A DNA stretch of 64,000 nucleotides. It comes from Bacillota bacterium. GTDB taxonomy: Bacteria; Bacillota; Clostridia; Christensenellales; Aristaeellaceae. The translations under genes were made by a program, and so were the position numbers. The notes under the pieces were generated by a model. The model made no database searches, had not been told where the DNA came from, and saw only the letters and a list, made by a program, of their open reading frames with translations. Below, piece after piece: positions 58,898 to 64,000 of the stretch (position 1 is the stretch's first letter; every line of letters begins with the position of its first letter). The stretch spans positions 62,001 to 126,000 of the forward strand of contig JAEWYP010000019.1 of assembly GCA_023395615.1 (NCBI GenBank). Direction: 5' to 3'.

Positions 58898-60646
58898 ATG
58901 GAACAGATGATCCCGCTTACAATCGACGGCGTGCATGTGGAGGTTCCTGCCGGTACAACCGTGCTGGAGGCATCGCGCATTGCGGGTGTTAAAATCCCCA
59001 CGCTGTGTTATTTAAAAGACATCAACCAATCCGGCAGCTGCCGTATGTGCGTGGTCGATACCGGCGCGCGCGCTTTCCAGGCGGCCTGCGTACTGCCCGT
59101 CACCAAGGACATGGTGGTAAAAACCAACACCCCCGCGCTGCGCGAAGCACGTAAGACCGTGCTGGAACTGATTCTGAGCAACCACGATAAAAAGTGCCTC
59201 ACCTGCGTGCGCAGCCAGAACTGCGAACTGCAGAAGCTTTGCCGCGACCTGGGTGTGGAAGAAGGCGAAAAGTATGCCGGTTCCATGAACCATTACGACG
59301 TAGACGATGCTTCGCCCTCCATTGTACGCGACAATAACAAGTGCATCCTTTGCCGTCGCTGCGTTGCGGCTTGCGAAAAGGTACAGCACATCGGCGTTAT
59401 CGGCCCCACCAAGCGCGGATTTAAAACCGCGATCGCTTCTCCGTGGGACATGCACCTGTCCGAAATGGCGTGCGTTAACTGCGGCCAGTGCATCACCGTT
59501 TGCCCGGTAGGCGCGCTGCACGAGAAGGACGATACCGACCTGGTCTGGAAAGCGCTGAGCGACACCACCAAGCATGTGGTCGTACAGACTGCTCCCGCGG
59601 TACGCGCTGCTTTAGGCGAGGAATTCGGTCTGCCGATGGGTACCAGCGTAACCGGAAAAATGGCCGCCGCGCTCCGTCGCATGGGATTTGCGAAAGTATT
59701 CGATACCGATTTTGCCGCCGACCTGACCATTATGGAAGAAGCGAACGAGCTGGTCAGCCGCATCACCAATCATGGTGTGCTGCCGATGATTACCAGCTGC
59801 TCTCCGGGTTGGATCAAGTTCTGCGAGCATTATTATCCGGAGTTCCTGCCCAACCTTTCCAGTTGCAAGAGCCCTCACGAGATGGAAGGCGCGATGATCA
59901 AGAGCTATTATGCCGAAAAAGCCGGCATTGATCCCAAAGACATCGTTGTCGTCTCCGTGATGCCCTGCACCGCGAAAAAGTTCGAAGCCAAGCGGCCTGA
60001 GCTTTCCAATAAAGGATATCAGGACGTCGATGTGGTTATCACCACGCGCGAACTGGCTCGAATGATCAAGGAATTTAACATTAACTTCAACAACCTGCCG
60101 GATGAGGATTTCGACAGCCTGCTGGGCGAAAGCACAGGCGCAAGCGTTATCTTCGGCGCCACCGGCGGCGTAATGGAAGCGGCGCTGCGTACCGCTTACA
60201 CCGTCATCACCGGCAAGGAACTGGAAGATGTGAATTTTACATCGGTTCGCGGGATCGAGGGGATCAAAGAAGCGACTGTGAAGATTGGCGATCTGGATGT
60301 GAACGTAGCGGTTGCAAGCAGCACCGGCATGGCTGCGAAACTGTTGGATTCCATTAAAGCCGGCGAGAAGAACTACGCTTTCATCGAGATCATGGGTTGC
60401 CCGGGCGGCTGTGTTAACGGCGGCGGTCAGCCGATCGTGGATGCGCCTACCCGCGCGGTACAGGATGTGCGTGTGGAACGCGCGAAAGCCCTTTACCGTG
60501 AAGATGCGGGCAAGAAGTATCGCAAGAGCCATGAAAACCCGATGATTAAGAAGCTTTATGACGAGTATCTGGAGAAACCCAATAGCCATAAAGCACATGA
60601 GCTGCTGCACACCACCTACACCGCGCGGCCCAAGTACAGCAAGTAA
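58898..60646 (+). CDS. hydA: [FeFe]-hydrogenase catalytic subunit HydA
   Basis: 582 residues from the ATG at 58898 (GAGGAGG before). Order: N-terminal [2Fe-2S] domain (CYLKDINQSGSCRMC), His-Cys 4Fe-4S (HDKKCLTCVRSQNCELQKLC), two 4Fe-4S motifs (CILCRRCVAACEK, CVNCGQCITVCPVG), the H-cluster domain with TSCSPGW, MPCTAKKFE and EIMGCPGGCVNGGGQP, and the small-subunit-like tail (RKSHENPMIKKLYDEYL). The first H-cluster motif has Cys-Ser where many enzymes have Cys-Cys. With HydB and HydC it forms a group A3-type NAD- and ferredoxin-linked hydrogenase, probably cytoplasmic, evolving H2 in fermentation. Maturases HydE/F/G are not in the window. Confidence 0.95.
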   Translation: MEQMIPLTIDGVHVEVPAGTTVLEASRIAGVKIPTLCYLKDINQSGSCRMCVVDTGARAFQAACVLPVTKDMVVKTNTPALREARKTVLELILSNHDKKCLTCVRSQNCELQKLCRDLGVEEGEKYAGSMNHYDVDDASPSIVRDNNKCILCRRCVAACEKVQHIGVIGPTKRGFKTAIASPWDMHLSEMACVNCGQCITVCPVGALHEKDDTDLVWKALSDTTKHVVVQTAPAVRAALGEEFGLPMGTSVTGKMAAALRRMGFAKVFDTDFAADLTIMEEANELVSRITNHGVLPMITSCSPGWIKFCEHYYPEFLPNLSSCKSPHEMEGAMIKSYYAEKAGIDPKDIVVVSVMPCTAKKFEAKRPELSNKGYQDVDVVITTRELARMIKEFNINFNNLPDEDFDSLLGESTGASVIFGATGGVMEAALRTAYTVITGKELEDVNFTSVRGIEGIKEATVKIGDLDVNVAVASSTGMAAKLLDSIKAGEKNYAFIEIMGCPGGCVNGGGQPIVDAPTRAVQDVRVERAKALYREDAGKKYRKSHENPMIKKLYDEYLEKPNSHKAHELLHTTYTARPKYSK

Positions 60647-60655
60647 AGCAAAATC

Positions 60656-60690
60656 GCGCCCCGGCAATTGCCGGGGCGCATCTCTGTCTC
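60656..60690 (+). terminator. Terminator after hydA
   Basis: A perfect palindromic stem, GCGCCCCGGCA / TGCCGGGGCGC, around AT, nine bases after the stop, followed by ATCTCTGTCT. Also serves the convergent gene. Confidence 0.7.
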
Positions 60691-60738
60691 CGCAAGATTC
60701 GCAAAGACAATGGAATTGGTAAAATGATTCAGGTAAAT

Positions 60739-61224
60739 TTACTCACGTGTGAAACGGGGGAGCAGGAGATTCGTGTGAGCACGGTATGCAATATAATCGT
60801 TGCCAAAACGCTGTGCCAGATACGTTTCCTCGGTACGTATGAAAACACGAAATAAAACATACAAGAACAAAGGAACTGTATAGAGCAGCCAGGCATGTAT
60901 CAACAGCGCAATTCCGGGTACGATAAACAGAATGAACGATGCGTATAACGGATGACGACAGAAACGATAAACACCTTTCGTATTCAGTACATCGGCCTGA
61001 TACGAACGATCGATCGCAGCATAAGAAGCTACGAAAAGCGGAACACCCACACAGAACAGCGCACAGGCTAACGCAAGGGCCACCGGATAAGGGATGAAGC
61101 GGTCTTCGAACAGACCCGGGAAAGCGAAACAGGCGGCAAAGAGCACAGCGGAATACAGAATGGTCAGCAATGCCATCTTGGGACCAACACCCCAGCGGGA
61201 AAGCCTCTTCATTTCATCATCCAT
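60739..61224 (-). CDS. Membrane methyltransferase (isoprenylcysteine carboxyl/phospholipid methyltransferase-like)
   Basis: 161 residues if the ATG at 61224 is used. An in-frame TTG at 61269 would add 15 residues but lies upstream of the likely transcription start; neither has a good ribosome site. Four membrane segments are visible (from LLTILYSAVLFAACFAFPGL onwards). The C-terminal half has the SAM-site pattern GVYRFCRHPLYASFILF, then RTEETYLAQRFGNDYIAYRA, typical of ICMT/PEMT-like proteins. The substrate is unknown. Convergent with hydA. Confidence 0.8.
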   Translation of the reverse strand: MDDEMKRLSRWGVGPKMALLTILYSAVLFAACFAFPGLFEDRFIPYPVALALACALFCVGVPLFVASYAAIDRSYQADVLNTKGVYRFCRHPLYASFILFIVPGIALLIHAWLLYTVPLFLYVLFRVFIRTEETYLAQRFGNDYIAYRAHTNLLLPRFTRE

Positions 61225-61250
61225 TTCTGAAAGGTAATCATTTCCGAAAT

Positions 61251-61279
61251 AGGATAATTCATTTTTCAAAGCACGTCAA
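61251..61279 (-). promoter_or_regulatory. Probable promoter of the membrane methyltransferase gene
   Basis: On the minus strand TTGACG (61279-61274) and TATCCT (61256-61251), 17-base spacing. If used, it excludes the TTG at 61269 as start codon. Confidence 0.5.
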
Positions 61280-61304
61280 GTCCGGTGATTGAGGAAACAG
61301 ATAG

Positions 61305-61337
61305 AAAAAACCTCCGAATCCGATAGGACGCGGAGGC
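61305..61337 (-). terminator. Terminator of rplS
   Basis: On the minus strand CCTCCG pairs with CGGAGG around a 14-base loop and is followed by six T. It lies 27 bases after the rplS stop. Confidence 0.75.
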
Positions 61338-61363
61338 TTTGGGAACCGGATCGGGGCGAATGC

Positions 61364-61717
61364 TTACTCGCTGCGGTCGGCTTCCTTGATTTTTGCAGCT
61401 TTACCCTGCAGACTCCGCAGGTAATACAGCTTTGCCCTGCGAACTTTACCCCTGCGAACCAGCTCAATGCGGTCCAGGCGGGGAGAATGCAGCGGGAACG
61501 TACGCTCAACACCAATGCCATAGCTGACACGGCGAACGGTAAACGTTTCACGGATGCTGCCGTTGCGGCGGGCCATCACGGTACCTTCAAAAGCCTGAAG
61601 ACGCTCGCGATCGCCTTCGACGACCTTTACCCAAACACGGACGGTATCACCGACCTTGAATTCGGGCAGATCGGAACGAAGCTGAGCCTTTTCGATGGAA
61701 CGAATGATTTCACTCAT
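61364..61717 (-). CDS. rplS: Ribosomal protein L19
   Basis: 117 residues from the ATG at 61717, preceded by AAGGAGG. Full-length bL19: [80 protein letters not shown]. Component of the 50S subunit near the 30S interface. Usually follows trmD; here it is a single-gene unit with its own promoter, leader and terminator. Confidence 0.97.
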   Translation of the reverse strand: MSEIIRSIEKAQLRSDLPEFKVGDTVRVWVKVVEGDRERLQAFEGTVMARRNGSIRETFTVRRVSYGIGVERTFPLHSPRLDRIELVRRGKVRRAKLYYLRSLQGKAAKIKEADRSE

Positions 61718-61795
61718 TTCATGGGCCTCCTTCCCTCATAGACGTTCATGCCCACAGGCCATTTGCCTGAGCAGAGGACCGTCCGTTTGTCACAA
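61718..61795 (-). promoter_or_regulatory. Structured 5' leader of rplS (possible L19 leader)
   Basis: The ~78-base leader folds into several stems on the minus strand: CGTTTGT-GA-CAAACG, AGGC-AAAT-GGCCT, and an outer ACGTT/AACGT pairing. Ribosomal protein L19 leaders that feed back on rplS are known in Firmicutes. Placement fits, but I could not align it to the known model. Confidence 0.4.
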
Positions 61796-61800
61796 ACGTA

Positions 61801-61830
61801 ATTATATCATGGAAAGACAAAAGGATGCAA
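61801..61830 (-). promoter_or_regulatory. Promoter of rplS
   Basis: On the minus strand TTGCAT (61830-61825) and TATAAT (61806-61801) with 18-base spacing. Confidence 0.7.
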
Positions 61831-61921
61831 GTATTAATTCATAGGAAAACGTCAATTCATGATTATAACCAAACAGATCTTTTATCAAAGCTAAAAGGAT
61901 CATGGAAAAAGCACAAAGTTA

Positions 61922-61950
61922 TTGACAAATAACAAGAACAATGCTAAAAT
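61922..61950 (+). promoter_or_regulatory. Promoter of tRNA-Lys
   Basis: TTGACA (61922-61927) and TAAAAT (61945-61950), 17-base spacing, with TGC before the -10; 57 bases before the tRNA. Confidence 0.75.
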
Positions 61951-62006
61951 GACTTTCGTTGTCCGGCATGAAGAACCGTATCAAGCCGGATGAAATGATG
62001 CGAATC

Positions 62007-62082
62007 GACCCATTAGCTCAGCTGGCAGAGCACCTGACTTTTAATCAGGGTGTCCGGAGTTCGAATCTCCGATGGGTCACCA
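62007..62082 (+). tRNA. tRNA-Lys (anticodon TTT), CCA encoded
   Basis: A 76-base cloverleaf. Acceptor stem GACCCAT/ATGGGTC, D-arm AGCTCAGCTGGCAGAGC, anticodon stem CCTGA/TCAGG with loop CTTTTAA (anticodon TTT), T-arm CGGAG-TTCGAAT-CTCCG, discriminator A and encoded CCA at 62080-62082. Its own promoter precedes it and a terminator follows. Confidence 0.97.
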
Positions 62083-62086
62083 AAAT

Positions 62087-62120
62087 TCCGCTTGGTTGTA
62101 ACGACCGCGCGGATTTTTTT
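62087..62120 (+). terminator. Terminator of tRNA-Lys
   Basis: TCCGC pairs with GCGGA, with inner GGT/ACC, followed by a run of seven T. Confidence 0.75.
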
Positions 62121-62213
62121 TACCCATTTTGTTTATCCTTTGTACAAGAATAAAGTGACCTTTTATCGCATTAAGTTGATGAACGGACAGATTGTAACCA
62201 GTTTGGCATTTCG

Positions 62214-62243
62214 TTGCGGAAAAAGAAGAAAGCATGGTATAAT
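62214..62243 (+). promoter_or_regulatory. Promoter of the peptidoglycan-binding protein gene
   Basis: TTGCGG (62214-62219) and TATAAT (62238-62243), 18-base spacing, extended TGG before the -10; 40 bases before the ATG at 62284. Confidence 0.7.
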
Positions 62244-62283
62244 ACGTAATAACCGGTTTCACTGAGGTGAAGGAGGAGCGCCC

Positions 62284-63375
62284 ATGAATCTGTTAAACAC
62301 TTTACTGGTTTATTTAACCATGGTCTTTGTATCTTCCGTTCAAATGGCACCCGAACCTTCACCGACGCCGCTTATTACCTCGACACCTGCGCCTGTGGCA
62401 ATTGTGGCTACTGCTACATCTGTTGCCGCCACGCCAACAGCCATTCCAACCGCAACCCCAACGCCGGTACCAACGCCTGCCATCACGCCCAATAATGCTT
62501 ACCATACGTTGCAGGTTGGCGATCGAGGGGATGAGGTAACCTCCATGCAGCGTCGCCTCGCAGAACTTGGATACTACACGGGTAATATCGACGGCGCGTT
62601 CGGAAACGGAACCCGCCGTGCGGTGGAGCGTTTTCAATACAATCAGGGCCTGTCGGTAGATGGCATTGCCGGTAAACGCACGCTGACCGTGCTGTATGAA
62701 AGCGCAGACGTTGTACCCGCGCCAACAGATACAGCCACTCCGGTACCGACAGTTACACCGGCCCCGACTTTTGCGCCGACGCCAACGCCGAAAGCGACAA
62801 AGACCCCAACTCCGGCAACCGATACTCCAAGCCCGACGGCGACCGCGACGCCCACTGCAACACCTGTTGCGACACCAGCACCTACAGCCATTGTTCCGGA
62901 ATTGCTTGCGAATGTGAAACTGGTTTTTTCGGATTCGACAGAATCGATGACACTCCAAAGCGATACGGCGAAAACTTCCGAAGCGGTTGACCTGCACCCG
63001 CTTAAGAATGGCGAAGCGATTTATATGCCGATGCTCGAAATATTCAAAAATGCTGGAAACGTGATTCTTCCGGGTACGGCTACGGGAACAACGCGTGATG
63101 TTGCTTTTTCACTGGATAAGGATTTGTACCAGCTTACCTACCAGCTGGACGAAGAAAATCAAGTGTCGAATGTAGCGGTGCTGAAGAACCAGAAACCGTT
63201 GGTGATTACAGACAGAAGCGCTTTTGTGCTGGATGATGTGCTCTATCTGCCTTTGCAGGCGATTACGGATGCAACGGGAATGACCTTCACGCTTGACGAT
63301 GCGGGCAGCCAGTATACAGTAAATCTACCGGGAACCGTAAGCACTGATGAAACAGCGGCTACGAAAAATCCTTGA
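62284..63375 (+). CDS. Secreted peptidoglycan-binding protein with Pro/Thr linkers
   Basis: 363 residues from the ATG at 62284 behind AGGAGG. A short hydrophobic N-terminus (MNLLNTLLVYLTMVFVSSVQ) acts as signal or anchor. Residues ~24-68 are a Pro/Thr/Ala-rich linker. A PG_binding_1 domain follows (~73-137: LQVGDRGDEVTSMQRRLAEL, GAFGNGTRRAVERFQYNQGL, VDGIAGKRTL). Residues ~143-202 are a second Pro/Thr linker. The C-terminal ~160 residues resemble the copper-amine-oxidase N-terminal-like stalk domain of Firmicutes wall proteins (IYMPMLEIFKNAGNVILPGT, VLDDVLYLPLQAITDATGMT). Probably a wall-attached protein without its own enzyme domain. Confidence 0.8.
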   Translation: MNLLNTLLVYLTMVFVSSVQMAPEPSPTPLITSTPAPVAIVATATSVAATPTAIPTATPTPVPTPAITPNNAYHTLQVGDRGDEVTSMQRRLAELGYYTGNIDGAFGNGTRRAVERFQYNQGLSVDGIAGKRTLTVLYESADVVPAPTDTATPVPTVTPAPTFAPTPTPKATKTPTPATDTPSPTATATPTATPVATPAPTAIVPELLANVKLVFSDSTESMTLQSDTAKTSEAVDLHPLKNGEAIYMPMLEIFKNAGNVILPGTATGTTRDVAFSLDKDLYQLTYQLDEENQVSNVAVLKNQKPLVITDRSAFVLDDVLYLPLQAITDATGMTFTLDDAGSQYTVNLPGTVSTDETAATKNP

Positions 63376-63399
63376 CAGATAAGCATTTGCGCCTATAAT
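63372..63399 (+). promoter_or_regulatory. Promoter of ilvE
   Basis: TTGACA (63372-63377) and TATAAT (63394-63399), 16-base spacing. The -35 box overlaps the stop codon of the preceding gene. The ~58-base leader is too short for a T-box and holds none. Confidence 0.8.
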
Positions 63400-63462
63400 A
63401 TCACTAAGCGTTGCGGAAAGCGACTGCTTTGCGAAATAGGGAAGATGGGCGGAGGAAAGAGT

Positions 63463-64000
63463 ATGTACGATATCAAAGTGACCCGGGCGGAAAAGTTGAA
63501 CGAGAAGCCGACGGACGAAAGCAAGCTGGGATTCGGGAAACTCTTTACCGATCACATGCTGCTGATTAATTACGACGAGGGCGAAGGCTGGCATGACGCG
63601 CGTGTCGTACCGTTTGGCAACCTGACGCTGCATCCGGCGTCCTGCGTGCTGCACTATGGACAGGAGATTTTCGAAGGGGCCAAGTGCTACCGTACAGCGA
63701 ATGGTTTCAACCTTTTCCGAATCCGTGACAACTTTGCGCGTATGAACCGCTCCGCAGAACGCATGGGTATGGCGCAAATGCCTGACGAGCTGTATTTTGA
63801 GAGCTTGATGAAGCTGCTGGAAGTCGATAAGGAGTGGACGCCCCACCGGGAAGGCACATCGTTGTATATCCGTCCCACGATGATTGCAACTGATCCGGCG
63901 CTAGGTGTATCCGCATCCAAGAGTTATCTGTATTATGTTCTGCTTTCTCCCAGCGGCGCATATTATGCCACCGGGCTTGCCCCTGTCGGTATCTATGTGG
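63463..64000 (+). CDS. ilvE: Branched-chain amino acid aminotransferase (N-terminal part)
   Basis: The gene runs off the right edge; 179 residues are visible from the ATG at 63463, seven bases after GGAGG (63451-63455). Class IV PLP aminotransferase of the large BCAT form: KVTRAEKLNEKP, GFGKLFTDHMLLINYDEGEG, LHPASCVLHYGQEIFEGAKC, FRIRDNFARMNRSAERMG, and YIRPTMIATDPALGVSASKS. Catalyses the last step of Leu, Ile and Val synthesis. The PLP Lys lies outside the window. Confidence 0.93.
   Translation, partial: MYDIKVTRAEKLNEKPTDESKLGFGKLFTDHMLLINYDEGEGWHDARVVPFGNLTLHPASCVLHYGQEIFEGAKCYRTANGFNLFRIRDNFARMNRSAERMGMAQMPDELYFESLMKLLEVDKEWTPHREGTSLYIRPTMIATDPALGVSASKSYLYYVLLSPSGAYYATGLAPVGIYV

Noticed and set aside
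57113..58936. A 607-codon open frame on the minus strand
   Set aside because: It is the antisense shadow of hydB. The + strand frame has every NuoF motif, while the antisense product is His/Ala-rich without any family pattern or ribosome site.
59612..60667. A 351-codon open frame on the minus strand
   Set aside because: Antisense to hydA; no motif or start signal.
63400..63462. T-box or amino-acid leader before ilvE
   Set aside because: The leader is under 65 bases, without an AGGTGG-type T-box core or a leader peptide.

Overview
The window reads as a chromosomal segment of a strictly anaerobic, low-to-mid GC Gram-positive bacterium of the class Clostridia. The main reasons are an Rnf ferredoxin:NAD oxidoreductase operon, a trimeric NAD-linked [FeFe]-hydrogenase (HydABC type) with its accessory genes, a Rex redox repressor, a VanW/YoaR-type wall protein, DivIC/FtsL-like and SpoIID-type proteins, and the Firmicutes gene order dxs-tlyA-nadK-argR-recN. 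I cannot fix the genus; a Christensenellales-like lineage is only a guess. There is no IS element, prophage, CRISPR array or rRNA operon. One tRNA gene (Lys-TTT) is present. Gene density is high and most genes are co-directional on the + strand.

Layout. 1-7 kb: end of rex, a membrane VanW protein, a DUF4180 protein, a CapF-CapG nucleotide-sugar pair and a large secreted protein of unknown function. 7-15 kb: a membrane-linked HTH regulator (-), a sugar isomerase-like protein, a MarR regulator with a heterodimeric ABC exporter, and a 6-phosphofructokinase (-). 15-25 kb: a Pro-tRNA deacylase-like protein, TcdA, a three-gene flavoprotein operon (GlpA-like, FAD/NAD oxidoreductase, DUF1667), PanE-like and RpiR (-), a Zur-ZnuC-ZnuB zinc unit, a DivIC-like protein and Ppx/GppA. 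25-31 kb: a divergent EF-G paralogue, a PfkB sugar kinase, small enzymes and an alpha/beta hydrolase. 30-39 kb: a membrane-anchored Mur ligase with a D-Ala-D-Ala ligase, then dxs, tlyA, nadK, argR, recN. 39-44 kb: the Rnf operon in the order C-D-E-A-B, with no rnfG. 44-52 kb: proC, rnhA, a 1438-residue SpoIID/SH3-repeat wall protein, a tRNA methyltransferase, dCMP deaminase and DUF6062. 52-60.6 kb: the hydrogenase region. 60.7-64 kb: a membrane methyltransferase, rplS with a structured leader, tRNA-Lys, a peptidoglycan-binding protein and the start of a branched-chain aminotransferase.

How the genes fit together. Rnf and HydABC would share the ferredoxin and NADH pools: HydABC is expected to couple NADH and reduced ferredoxin to H2, while Rnf couples ferredoxin oxidation to NAD reduction and ion pumping. 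Rex senses NADH/NAD, but I found no full Rex operator in front of either operon. The hydrogenase genes are preceded by a putative sensory unit: a second, shorter H-cluster protein, two DRTGG-domain proteins, a GHKL ATPase and a PHP phosphoesterase. A terminator and a new promoter separate this unit from hydC-ATPase-ferredoxin-hydB-hydA.

Most worth following up: the missing rnfG; the hydrogenase-linked sensory/signalling set, whose H-cluster loop differs from that of the catalytic HydA; the 11-repeat SpoIID/SH3 protein; the membrane Mur ligase next to a divergent Ddl; and the EF-G paralogue with an altered GTPase centre.
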